Shown in pieces: positions 29,250-38,020 of a DNA stretch of 64,000 nucleotides. How positions within the stretch are numbered: the first letter of the stretch is position 1; every line of letters begins with the position of its first letter. The translations under genes and the position numbers were made by a program. Below the pieces are notes generated by a model. The model searched no databases and was not told the DNA's origin. It worked only from the letters and a program-made list of their open reading frames with translations. Origin of the DNA: Chryseobacterium sp. E1 (GTDB taxonomy: Bacteria; Bacteroidota; Bacteroidia; Flavobacteriales; Weeksellaceae); NCBI GenBank assembly GCA_019203745.1, contig CP078104.1:1-64000 (forward strand). Reading direction: 5' to 3'.

Positions 29250-29860
29250 ATGAAAAAGATTCTTTTGGCCTGGCACTTATTGCAGGTACATTTGCTTTCG
29301 CACAAAGCACTTCTACAACTTCTACAAATGCTCAATCAAAATCTCCTGTAAAGTTTGGATTAAAAGCCGGACTTAACGTTTCCACGCTTTCCAATATGGA
29401 TATGAATGCAAAAGCAGGATTTTATGGAGGAGTATTTGCAAACATTCCTGTTGCTAAGGATTTCTCCATCCAGCCGGAAGTATTGTACAGTGCAACGGGT
29501 GCAAAATCAAAAACCGACAGTAATACCAAGCTAAACCTGGAATACCTGTCTGTTCCTGTTATGTTCCAATACAACGTCATTCCTAATCTATATGTAGAAG
29601 CCGGACCACAGTTCAACTTCTTAATTGATGCAAGATTGAAAAAGAGTGAATCAACCGGAGCGTATAAAAACGGAACCAAGTCTTTTGATTTTGGAATCGG
29701 ATTGGGAGCAGGCTATAACATTACCAAAAATATCGGAGTTAATGCAAGATATGTGGCAGGACTATCTGATATTGTAAAAACAAGGTACTATTATGGCTAT
29801 GACAACACGAATGCCGTGAAAAACGGAGTGTTCCAAATTGGTGCATCTTATAAATTCTAA
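29250..29860 (+). CDS. Outer-membrane beta-barrel protein, paralog 2 (frameshifted)
   Basis: Signal peptide MKKILFGLALIAGTFAFAQ (one base missing near 29264), a short Ser/Thr/Asn-rich linker, then VKFGLKAGLNVSTLS, KAGFYGGVFANIPVAKDFSIQPEVLYS and the barrel ending GVFQIGASYKF. About 203 residues with a final phenylalanine, as expected for BAM-inserted barrels. Highly similar to paralogs 1 and 3. Probably arose by tandem duplication; role unknown, perhaps envelope adaptation. Confidence 0.85.
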
Positions 29861-29889
29861 ATAAGAAATACCTTTAAATCTTACAACAG

Positions 29890-29914
29890 ACAGACCGGAA
29901 TAGATCCGGTCTGT
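29890..29914 (+). terminator. Terminator of barrel gene 2
   Basis: ACAGACCGGA, five-base loop, TCCGGTCTGT, then T7. Confidence 0.85.
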
Positions 29915-30063
29915 TTTTTTATTTTTAAATTATAAAATATGTTAATAAACATCAATTCTGTTTTTATAAATAATTTTAAATCGAATGATATTTCATTATC
30001 AAAAAGGCTATAATATATTGTAATAAAGATATTTTTGAATTTTACAATTGAATTTTATTTTTA

Positions 30064-30079
30064 TGGCACGGCATTTGAT
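30064..30079 (+). promoter_or_regulatory. Sigma-54-like box, barrel gene 3
   Basis: TGGCACGGCATTTGAT has a perfect -24 element (TGGCACG) and TTTGA at -12; the ATG is 50 bases downstream. Confidence 0.55.
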
Positions 30080-30128
30080 AATAAAAAAAGTGTTAAATAA
30101 AACTTAAAAACTATTAAATTAAATATCT

Positions 30129-30709
30129 ATGAAAAAATTCTTTTTGGCTTAGCTCTAGTAGCAGGTACTTTCACTTTCGCTCAGAAAACTGCAGCTTCTT
30201 CTCCAGTTAGATTTGGATTGAAAGCAGGGCTTAATATTTCAACTGTTTCCGGTGGTGATTCCAGTTCTAAAGCAGGATTCTACGGAGGTGCATTTGCCAA
30301 TATCCCTGTAGCTCAGGACTTCTCTTTCCAGCCAGAGGTTTTATATAGCGGAATGGGTGCTAAGGCTAAAGCAGACAATGATTTAAAAGTAAACCTTGAT
30401 TATATTTCTATACCGTTAATGCTTCAGTATAATGCTTTACCTAACTTATACCTTGAAGCAGGACCTCAGTTCAGCTTTTTGATCAACTCAAAATTAAAGT
30501 ATAAGTCAAATTCTACAGACGGTAAAGATGTATTCAAAGGATTTGATTTCGGTCTTGGTATTGGTGCTGGATATTACTTCACTCAAAACATTGGTGTAAG
30601 CGCTAGATATGTTGCAGGTTTAACGGATGTTATCAAGAACAGACCTGATCTTTCTGAAGATAAATCTAAAAACGGAGTATTCCAGATTGGTTTAGCATAC
30701 AAATTCTAA
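30129..30709 (+). CDS. Outer-membrane beta-barrel protein, paralog 3 (frameshifted)
   Basis: ATG 30129 gives a signal peptide MKKFFLA LALVAGTFTFAQ after correction of one missing base near 30146, followed by VRFGLKAGLNISTVSGG, KAGFYGGAFANIPVAQDFSFQPEVLYS, LDYISIPLMLQYNALPNLYLEAGPQFSFLI and the terminal strand GVFQIGLAYKF. About 194 residues. Closest to paralog 2. It ends with its own terminator, so it is monocistronic. Confidence 0.85.
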
Positions 30710-30750
30710 ACTAGGTTTATTTACTGATAATAAATTTTTACATGTATACA

Positions 30751-30773
30751 ACCCGGATTGATATAATCCGGGT
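30751..30773 (+). terminator. Terminator of barrel gene 3
   Basis: ACCCGGATT, five-base loop, AATCCGGGT, then TTTTG. Confidence 0.8.
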
Positions 30774-30873
30774 TTTGTATTTTATAATCTCAAACTTTCT
30801 ATTTTTCAGTATAACAGATAAATACAGCTCAATTGGGGCTATCATGATAAATTTTCACCATTAAATTTATTTT

Positions 30874-30889
30874 TGGCAAGAAATTTGCG
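30874..30889 (+). promoter_or_regulatory. Sigma-54-like box without a following gene
   Basis: TGGCAAGAAATTTGCG: GG and GC are exactly 10 bases apart and flanked as in the consensus. No start codon with a credible frame follows; a terminator lies about 200 bases downstream. Confidence 0.6.
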
Positions 30890-30900
30890 TACATTATAGA

Positions 30901-31103
30901 GATTGTACCTATTCCAAAATGATTCCAATTCACAGTTCCGGTTTTATGGAAGATATTCTGATCTGTTAAAGTCATTATATCGTTCAAACACATTAAGAAC
31001 TGTACGGAAAATAGATGCAATTTGGAGAATTTCTCCTGTAGTATTTAATACATTTTGATTTCAATAGAAAAAGTCAGGTTTATTCATTTAGGCCTGACTT
31101 TTT
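30901..31103 (+). ncRNA. Candidate sigma-54-dependent small RNA (~200 nt)
   Basis: The stretch between the box at 30874-30889 and the terminator ending at 31103 has no coding signal on the plus strand. It contains a short palindrome GGAGAATTTCTCC (31024-31036), then the terminator. A transcript of about 200 nt with a defined promoter and end is therefore predicted. The alternative is a decayed barrel paralog whose promoter survives, but I find no barrel-like codons left. Confidence 0.45.
31068..31103 (+). terminator. Rho-independent terminator of candidate small RNA
   Basis: AAAAAGTCAGG (31068-31078), 14-base loop, CCTGACTTTTT (31093-31103): an 11-bp perfect stem with A- and T-flanks. Confidence 0.8.
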
Positions 31104-31188
31104 CGCTTATATATAACTTAGAAGTCTTGATCCGTTAGTCTATCTTTCTATGCTCTTTATTATAATTAAATTTAGAAGATTATTTTTG

Positions 31189-31305
31189 AACCATTAAGAA
31201 TGATTTAAGATGATAAGAATATTAAGCGAAGCTTCGCTTGAAGGGTTTCTTAAATCTTCGATTTTTCTTAACTTTCATTACATCCTTACCTCTTCTGAAT
31301 GGTTA
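31189..31305. repeat. AACCATTAAGA inverted-repeat element (copy A)
   Basis: Begins AACCATTAAGA and ends with TTCTGAATGGTT, its near complement. Inside are TTTAAGA/TCTTAAA arms and a perfect 16-bp palindrome AAGCGAAGCTTCGCTT (31224-31239). Related elements lie at 52682-52808 and, in part, at 62938. No coding capacity; MITE-like or hairpin repeat. The rest of 31306-31612 is AT-rich with nothing recognised except a weak hairpin at 31582-31605. Confidence 0.5.
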
Positions 31306-31612
31306 AAATTTCAGATAATCTTATTTTACCTTAAATTACAGATAAATCATTCGGGGTTTTCAATTATAAGATAACCACATTTGTAGTTTCATTGAAATAC
31401 ACTCTAATATATAGATTTACCACTTAAAATATTTCACCTTTTTTTCCAAAAATGATTATTTAATTTATAAACAGGAAAGTTTTTTAGTTTTAAAATGTTT
31501 TCAAAAAAATGATCTTAATGATATGTTTTTATATAAAAAACAGTTAAAAGCATAAAAGAAACCTATAGCAAAAACCACCGTAAAAGCCCTTTAAATAAGG
31601 CTTTTTCAACTT

Positions 31613-31628
31613 TGGCAAGCAATTTGCA
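31613..31628 (+). promoter_or_regulatory. Sigma-54-like box, barrel gene 4
   Basis: TGGCAAGCAATTTGCA: perfect GG-N10-GC with TTGCA at -12; the ATG is 70 bases downstream. Confidence 0.6.
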
Positions 31629-31697
31629 AAATAATTCAAGTCTGATTGAGAAATCATTCATACAAAAAAGCAAATAGTAAAATTAAAAAATAAAATT

Positions 31698-32407
31698 ATG
31701 AAGAAGTTATTTTTAGGATTAGCATTAACTGCTGGTACTTTAGCTTTCGCACAGGAAACGACAGAAACAAAAACAGTAAATGCATCACCTCTTAAAAACG
31801 ATGTAAAACCGGTTAGATTCGGTATCAAAGCAGGTGGAAACTCTGCCTATTTCAGCGAGCAGAAGTTTGGTATGAATACCCAGAAGCTTGGTTTCCATGC
31901 GGGTGCATTTGTAAACATTCCGATTTCTAAGCAGTTCAGCCTTCAGCCGGAAGTATTATACAACCAAATGGGAGCAAAAGATGTAGCATACTCTACTGAA
32001 GTAACTACAGGGGCAACTACTGTAAAAACTAAAGGAGAAAGTAAAGTAACAATGAACTATATTTCAGTTCCTTTAATGCTTCAGATGAGACCTGTAGATA
32101 ATTTCTATATTGAAGCAGGTCCGGAATTCAGTTACTTCATCAACGGAAAAACAAAAGTGAAGCTACTGTATCTACCACTACAGGAGGTGTTACTACCACT
32201 ACAGCACAATCTAACACTAATGATTTAGAGAAAGATAATATCAACAAATTCAACTTTGGTCTTGGTTTAGGTTTAGGATATGATATTACCAACAATATCG
32301 GAATCAGTGCAAGATATACGAACAGCTTGACAAAGATCGACAAGAGCAGACCTGCTGCTGAAAACAACAACAGAGTTTTCCAATTAGGCCTGAACTATAA
32401 GTTCTAA
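31698..32407 (+). CDS. Outer-membrane beta-barrel protein, paralog 4 (frameshifted)
   Basis: Signal peptide MKKLFLGLALTAGTLAFAQ, a longer polar linker (ETTETKTVNASPLKNDVKP), then VRFGIKAGGNSAYFSEQ, QFSLQPEVLYNQMGAKD, MNYISVPLMLQMRPVDNFYIEAGPEFSYFING. One base is missing near 32157; the frame then runs through NKFNFGLGLGLGYDITNNIGISARY to a final LGLNYKF at 32407. About 236 residues. More divergent than paralogs 1-3, with a Thr-rich insertion. Confidence 0.85.
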
Positions 32408-32455
32408 TTAAAAGAAACCAATTTTTAACTCAGATACAGATTTTTGTATCGTATA

Positions 32456-32486
32456 AAATAGCCGGGAGAAATTCTTCCGGCTATTT
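32456..32486. terminator. Terminator between barrel gene 4 and glpQ
   Basis: AAATAGCCGG, 11-base loop, CCGGCTATTT, usable on both strands; it separates two convergent genes. Confidence 0.75.
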
Positions 32487-32520
32487 ATATGTTACTTTTT
32501 AATGGCATTCTGCCGGGCAT

Positions 32521-33466
32521 TTATTCAAAAATTCTCGGATCATCACTGATTACACCGTCTATTCCCATATCTTTTAGCTCCTGTAATCTTTCTTTGGTAT
32601 TGACGGTCCATGGAATGACCTTCATTCCTAACGCATGGCATTCCTTCACCAACTGAGGTGTTACGAGACGATGTTCCGGACTGTAAATTGTAGGTGTGAA
32701 GCTTAGAAATTTCATATCTCCCGCTACACCATTCATATGATCAGGATAAAGCCTGAATTTTTCAACAGGGATATTATTGAAATGGGTCCGCTGTTGTGCC
32801 AGTTTTTTATCATCTACTTTTTCTACGAGTAAGGCGGTCATTATTTCAGGATATTCTCTATGGATGATTTCCAGTGTTCTCGGATCAAAGGACTGGATAA
32901 TTACCCTGTCCTGGATTTTTTCTCAACAATAATCTTCATCATCAAATCTACAAATTCTTTGGGTCCCGGATGGAAAATATTATCGGAGAAAGGTCGGGTT
33001 TTGGTTTCTATATTATAAAAGGGCAATGGTCTTTTCAGCTCACGGGCATAGGTTTCGCAAGCCTCTATTACCTCTGAGAAAAGAGGTTTTGGGCTTTCAT
33101 CTTCTTCTGATCAGGATAATTGTCAAGTTTCTTTAAGCCTACATCAAAGGTTTGGATCCTGGCATAGGGCATTTCATAAATTTTATAATAAAACCCGGAG
33201 TCTTTCGGAATATAAGTCCCATCAGGCTTCGTTACCAGTTCAGGAGACAGAAAGGCATCATGAGAGAGGATTACCTTTTGGTCTTTTGTAATGGCAAGGT
33301 CCATTTCCAGAGTGGTAATATTCATTTTTAAAGCATTCTTCATCGCCGGGATGGTATTTTCAGGATACAGGGATTTCCCTCCACGGTGCGCCTGCTTATC
33401 GAAAGACTGGGCGTTGTGAAATTGGGCAAACGCAAGAAATAATCCGGCAAAAAGTACATTTTTCAT
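32521..33466 (-). CDS. Secreted glycerophosphodiester phosphodiesterase (frameshifted)
   Basis: Signal peptide MKNVLFAGLFLAFAQFHNAQS, then the GDPD TIM barrel with AHRGG and YPENT (catalytic HR and E), LEMDLAITKDQ (metal ligands), LSHD, and FDPRTLEIIH, VIPWTVNTKE and DGVISDDP at the C-terminus. It hydrolyses glycerophosphodiesters in the periplasm. Frames break near 33090 and 32925; repaired length is about 315 residues. Convergent with barrel gene 4, and followed by a shared terminator. Confidence 0.85.
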
Positions 33467-33626
33467 TCTTCAGATTTAATTCCATAAAATTAAAAGTTGC
33501 ATATATATTGAATACTACAGGAATATTAAGCTTTTGCAACATTTCATAGTGCTTGGGATATGGAAATATAGGTTGAATGAAAGTTTGTAAAGACAATTCA
33601 AGAAAGCGGCATTGTGTAAAAAATAA

Positions 33627-33653
33627 AGAGCCGGATACTTAATATCCGGCTCT
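33627..33653. terminator. Terminator of purF
   Basis: AGAGCCGGATA, five-base loop, TATCCGGCTCT, flanked by A- and T-rich runs. Confidence 0.8.
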
Positions 33654-33673
33654 CTATTTTTATGTAAGAAGTA

Positions 33674-35170
33674 TTAATTGAATAATTCTACCTCCTCTCC
33701 TTTTCCTACAGGATATTCTTCTGTGAAGCATCCGAAGCAGTGATTGGAAGAACCTAAAATTGATTTCAGGTTGTCTATGCTTAAAAACTCTAGAGAATCT
33801 ACTCCCAAATAATTTTTAAGCTCTTCTGTAGACATATTTGCAGAGATCAGGTCATCTTTTGACGGTGTATCAATCCCCAGATAACATGGAGCAATGATTG
33901 GTGGAGAAACACTTCTGAAGTGAATCTCTTTTACTCCTGCATCTTTTAAGATCTTAACAAGTCTTTTAGAAGTTGTCCCACGAACGATTGAGTCATCAAT
34001 GATCACTACCCTTTTATCTTTCATTTCTGAAATAATCGGGTTCAGTTTAAGGTTTACAACCCTTTCTCTCATTTCCTGGGTAGGAACAATGAAGCTTCTT
34101 CCGATATATCTGTTTTTGATCAGAACAGGACGGAAAGGTATTCCTGAAGCCTTGGAGAAACCAATAGCAGCCGGAACTCCGGAATCCGGAACTCCTATTA
34201 CCAGATCAGCCTCTACAGGAGCCTGTTCCCAGATCTTCTCCCGGATTTTTCTCTGATCTCATACACATTGATATTTTCTAAAGTAGAGTCAGGTCTTGCA
34301 AAGTAAATGTATTCAAAAGAACAGATTCTTTGTTTCCCTTTGGCTTCATCCATCATATAAGAATGAAGTTTTCCAGGTTCATTTTCATTGGTATAGATGA
34401 TCTCACCCGGAAGGATATCACGTACATACTGAGCTCCTACAGCGTCTAATGCAACAGATTCTGAAGCTACAACATAAGAGTTCTCATTGATTGCTCCTAA
34501 AACCAATGGACGGATTCCGTTGAAATCCCTGAAAGCAAAGAATTTATTTCTTGTCATTCCCACAACCGAATAAGCCCCTTCAATTTTTTTCCATGGTAGC
34601 TCTGATGGCACCACGAAGACCTAAATCAAGGTTCTTCTGGATGAGTCTCAGAATTACTTCAGAATCGGAAGTTGCTCTGAAAACCACGCCTTCAGCTTCT
34701 AATTCCGCTTTCAGTTCTTTTGCATTGGTAAGGTTACCGTTGTGTGCTATAGAAAGTATAATCTGGTCATATTCGTTTTTGGCGAAAAATGGCTGGAAAT
34801 TATATTTCTTTTTATCTCCTGCAGTGGTATAACGGGTATGTCCGATCGCAGAATTTCCCATAAAAGTTTCAGGTTCCTGAATGTCTTTATAAACGTCTAA
34901 AACCAGTCCTTCATCTTTCATATTGGTAATTTTTCCATCTTTTAAAACGGAAATACCACAAGCTTCCTGGCCTCTGTGCTGTAATGCAAAAAGCCCGAAC
35001 TGTGAAAAAAATGTATCCAGATCATTATCCGAATACAATCCGAAAATTCCACATTCTTCGTTAGGTGCATCTAATCTTTCCTCTTCCTGAGTTCTGAAAA
35101 GATTCCTTCCGTAAACCTGGTTTTCAAACTGTTTTAAATATTCACTTTTATGAATGTCTAAACTTTTCAT
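33674..35170 (-). CDS. purF: Amidophosphoribosyltransferase (frameshifted)
   Basis: First committed step of purine synthesis. The N-terminal nucleophile cysteine lies in NEECGIFGLY after a 39-residue propeptide, followed by the glutaminase motifs ALQHRGQEACGI, GHTRYTT and AHNGNL. The phosphoribosyltransferase domain has VIIDDSIVRGTTS for PRPP. The C-terminal cysteine-containing SSNHCFGCFTEEYP belongs to the subfamily with an iron-sulphur or cysteine-rich end. Indels near 34590 and 34250; repaired length is about 499 residues. It lies downstream of purC and a four-helix-bundle gene on the same strand. Confidence 0.9.
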
Positions 35171-35190
35171 TTCTATTTTTTCTAATGATT

Positions 35191-35207
35191 AGAAGTTAGA
35201 TATTAGA
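35191..35207. repeat. Inverted repeat flanking four-helix-bundle gene (left arm)
   Basis: AGAAGTTAGATATTAGA here is the exact reverse complement of TCTAATATCTAACTTCT at 35604-35620. The arms stand 30 bases beyond the stop and 8 bases beyond the start of the four-helix-bundle gene, and both are embedded in TTAGAAATTAG-like sequence. Confidence 0.8.
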
Positions 35208-35236
35208 TGTTAGAAATTAGTCTAAGTTAACTTCAA

Positions 35237-35596
35237 TTATAATTTTAAACTTGTTTTTAATGAATAAATCATTTTCTGAATTTCAGCTAAAAGTTCTTTC
35301 AAAGGAGTTATTTTCAAGTCAGAAATGAAATTCAAATCAATCAATAATTGGAGCTGGGTTTGTAGCTCATAAGTAAAACCAAACGCAATCCCAAGGAACT
35401 GATAAAATTCATTTTTATTATTTCTTCCGGCTCCCTCAGCAATATTAGATGGTATCGAAACTGCACATCTTCTGATTTGAGATTGTAGTCCGAACCTTTC
35501 TTCTATTGGTAATTCTGCAGAAATCAAATAGACCTCTTTAACCAAAACCATAGATTTTGTCCAAACCTTCAAATCTTCTATTCGGTGTGATTTCAT
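35237..35596 (-). CDS. Four-helix bundle protein (S23/23S rRNA intervening-sequence family)
   Basis: Intact 119-residue helical protein: RIEDLKVWTKSMVLVKEVY, FGLQSQIRRCAVSIPSNIAEGAGR (family signature), FYQFLGIAFGFTYELQTQLQL. Originally found inside 23S rRNA intervening sequences; relatives include Avd of diversity-generating retroelements, a nucleic-acid-binding pentamer. Here it interrupts the purC-purF pair and is bracketed by 17-bp perfect inverted repeats, which suggests it moved in as a unit. No transposase is encoded. Function in free-standing copies is unknown. Confidence 0.85.
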   Translation of the reverse strand: MKSHRIEDLKVWTKSMVLVKEVYLISAELPIEERFGLQSQIRRCAVSIPSNIAEGAGRNNKNEFYQFLGIAFGFTYELQTQLQLLIDLNFISDLKITPLKELLAEIQKMIYSLKTSLKL

Positions 35597-35603
35597 CCTA
35601 ATT

Positions 35604-35620
35604 TCTAATATCTAACTTCT
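35604..35620. repeat. Inverted repeat flanking four-helix-bundle gene (right arm)
   Basis: TCTAATATCTAACTTCT is the perfect complement of the arm at 35191-35207; it lies between the start of the four-helix-bundle gene and the end of purC. Confidence 0.8.
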
Positions 35621-35631
35621 AATTTCTGAAA

Positions 35632-36354
35632 CTATTTTGCAAGTAAGTTCTTCAATCGGTTGTAGATTTCTACATAAGCCTCAGTAACTTCTCCTAAGTC
35701 TCTTCTGAATCTGTCTTTGTCAAGCTTCTTCATGGTATCTTTATCCCAAAGTCTACAAGTATCCGGAGAAATCTCATCAGCAAGAATGATCTCACCGTCT
35801 GAAGTTTTTCCTAATTCGATTTTGAAATCTACAAGGATGATGTTGATTTTATCAAAAAGGTCGATAAGGATTTCATTGATATCCGAAGTAAGCTCATACA
35901 TTTCGTCAAGCTCTTCATAGGTAGCAGCACCTAAGAAAACGGCATGGTGATCGTTGATAAGCGGATCTCCCAATTCGTCTTTCTTGTAGCAGATATCGAA
36001 GATGGTTACCGGAGATTTGATTCCTTCTTCCACTCCTAATCTTTGTGCCATACTTCCTGCAGAGTAGTTTCTTACCACCATTTCCAAAGGAATGATTGAT
36101 ACTTTTCTTACCAGCTGCTCTCTTTCGTCCAATTGTTTAATGAAATGAGTTTTGATCCCTTTTTCATTCAAGTATTCAAAAATAAGAGTGGTGATGGCGT
36201 TGTTCATCTCTCCCTTCAGGTCTACCTGACCTTTCTTTTGAGCGTTAAATGCTGTAGCATCGTCTTTGAAACGTACTACTACTTCATCAGGATTATCGGT
36301 AGCAAATACCTGTTTTGCTTTCCCCTCGTACAACATTTCTTTCTTTTGACTCAT
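35632..36354 (-). CDS. purC: Phosphoribosylaminoimidazole-succinocarboxamide synthase
   Basis: ATP-dependent step joining CAIR and aspartate in purine synthesis. Intact, 240 residues. Motifs: [51 protein letters not shown] (SAICAR synthetase signatures). ATG 36354 ([15 protein letters not shown]). It heads the pur segment followed by the four-helix-bundle gene and purF. Confidence 0.93.
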   Translation of the reverse strand: MSQKKEMLYEGKAKQVFATDNPDEVVVRFKDDATAFNAQKKGQVDLKGEMNNAITTLIFEYLNEKGIKTHFIKQLDEREQLVRKVSIIPLEMVVRNYSAGSMAQRLGVEEGIKSPVTIFDICYKKDELGDPLINDHHAVFLGAATYEELDEMYELTSDINEILIDLFDKINIILVDFKIELGKTSDGEIILADEISPDTCRLWDKDTMKKLDKDRFRRDLGEVTEAYVEIYNRLKNLLAK

Positions 36355-36390
36355 AATTTTACTTTCTAAATTGTAGTTAGATTTATTGAT

Positions 36391-37086
36391 TTATTTTATT
36401 ATTATACCTGTTAAGACAGCCAGTCCGAAACTCAGCAGTGTACCAATTAATACATATTCTGTAAGTTTCCTCTGTTTTGCCTGTGCAAGGTCGCTGAACC
36501 TGAAAACAGATTTGGCGGCGACCATGAAACCTACGCCTTCCCAGTGATTCACCATAATAAAAGTGAAAACCAGAAGACGTTCTAAAATTCCGATATATTT
36601 TCCGGCACTCGTTAAAGATTCGGTTTGAATAGTATTGGGACCATCCGGAGCAGGTGTCCACGATGACAAAAGGATTTTGATAAAAACAGAAGCCGGTGTT
36701 GTGAGAAACAAAGCTGCCATCAGTATCTTTAAAAATTCCTGATCCTGTAAAAAGCTGAAATTAAATTCTCCAAAATAAAAAGATGCTCCTGCAATCACCA
36801 AAACATGCAAAAGCTGATCGATGAAAAACCATCTCTTCTTTGTTTTAATAGTCTGGAAACTAAGTTTAGCGGCATCAATAATGAAATGAGTAATACCGAC
36901 TAACACAGCAACCCACCAAAGCTGTAAATCCCAAAGGAAAATGAAGCTTAATATGGTATGAATCAGAACATGAAAGTACAAAAACTTACTTTTCAGTTTA
37001 TAGTTCTCCTTATCAGCAACCCATGAATTTGGCTGAAGTATAAAATCTCCGAGTAGATGTGCCAATATGAGTTTGATGAAGATCAT
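36391..37086 (-). CDS. DUF3307 inner-membrane protein
   Basis: Intact 231-residue protein with about seven hydrophobic segments. N-terminal LILAHLLGDFILQPNSW is the DUF3307 hallmark, followed by YFHVLIHTILSFIFLW and THFIIDAAKL, which place conserved histidines and aspartates at the membrane surface. It begins 2 bases after the SatD stop and is certainly co-transcribed. The pair SatD-DUF3307 is recurrent in Bacteroidota; its function is unknown. Confidence 0.8.
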   Translation of the reverse strand: MIFIKLILAHLLGDFILQPNSWVADKENYKLKSKFLYFHVLIHTILSFIFLWDLQLWWVAVLVGITHFIIDAAKLSFQTIKTKKRWFFIDQLLHVLVIAGASFYFGEFNFSFLQDQEFLKILMAALFLTTPASVFIKILLSSWTPAPDGPNTIQTESLTSAGKYIGILERLLVFTFIMVNHWEGVGFMVAAKSVFRFSDLAQAKQRKLTEYVLIGTLLSFGLAVLTGIIIK

Positions 37087-37088
37087 GC

Positions 37089-37692
37089 CTATAGTTCTGA
37101 GATTTTCTTTTTAAAATACTGATTGGTTTCCAGGATGAGCTCATAGTTGGCTCGTTTCAGCCTCTGGCTTACAGAAGACTGTGAAATAGCAAATCTTTTG
37201 GCAAGATCTTCCTGGGTGATATCCTGATTCATGATCATCTCATGAATAATTTCTGCCGTAGCCATCGTCCAGTTGTCAAAATCTTTGGAAGACCATTTCA
37301 ACAGGATGTTAAGATCCCTGTCTACAGAATCGCTGGAGGTTTTGATAGCAACAGTGTGGCCGTCACTCTTCAAATCATTCAGTAATCTTCCGGAGTTAAC
37401 ATAGGCTGTACCATTGGATTCGGTAATCTTTTCAGAAGAAAAACTTTCTTCCCTATACCTATGGCCATTCTTACATCCAGGTTTTCCTGACTTTTAATGA
37501 GAGATTTATGGCGAGAAAATGCCAGAAAACAGAGTCAATACTGCATTTGAACTGAAACTCATCTCCCCGGTAGATCTCCCATGTGTAAGGAGCGCTTCCC
37601 CAGGTTTCGAGAAGATTTTTAAGTCTGGTAATCCAAACTTCAGTGTCTGCATGCTGTGAATTTATAATATCACCGGTAATGACCGCTATCAT
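37089..37692 (-). CDS. SatD-family protein with C-terminal helix-turn-helix (frameshifted)
   Basis: N-terminal MIAVITGDIINSQHA and EIYRGDEFQ are SatD signatures (cyclase-like fold); the C-terminal part DITQEDLAKRFAISQSSVSQRLKRANYE is a clear helix-turn-helix. Frames join across an indel near 37480, giving about 202 residues. The -7 box lies only 5 bases from the start codon, so the mRNA is probably leaderless. Two copies of TATAAG-N8-CTTATA lie over and upstream of the promoter, suggesting autoregulation. Confidence 0.75.
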
Positions 37693-37696
37693 ACTG

Positions 37697-37749
37697 CAAA
37701 TATAAGCATAATTACTTATAAATAAAAAATATAAGCAGAAACACTTATA
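37697..37749 (-). promoter_or_regulatory. SatD promoter with two palindromic operators
   Basis: Minus-strand -7 box TATATTTG (37697-37704). TATAAG-N8-CTTATA occurs at 37701-37720 and at 37730-37749, a 29-base repeat distance; a further CTTATA follows at 37773. ATATAAGCAGA (37729-37739) also pairs with TCTGCTTATAT (37769-37779). Confidence 0.6.
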
Positions 37750-37958
37750 GATATTGATTATTAGTGAATCTGCTTATATCGATTATATCGCAATTAAAAG
37801 GGTTTTAAGGTCTTAGACTAAATTGCAAAAATTGTAAAATGCAGAATAACTGGATTTTTTTACAATGACTTAATATTAAATCAACTTTTTATTGCTTTCT
37901 ACTATCTGCTATGTAATTCCTGAGAAGATTCTGTACTTTATTTATGTTGTACATTAAT

Positions 37959-37991
37959 AAACCTAACAGGTTTTTAAAACCTGTTAGGTTT
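37959..37991. terminator. Dispersed palindromic repeat, second copy
   Basis: AAACCTAACAGGTTT, three bases, AAACCTGTTAGGTTT: the same 15-bp-stem palindrome as at 1645-1677. It lies just downstream of the secreted endonuclease gene (minus strand) and probably ends its transcript. The remainder of the gap 37750-38020 is AT-rich with nothing else recognised. Confidence 0.7.
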
Positions 37992-38020
37992 ACCCAATAA
38001 GTCAGAGAAATAATATTATC

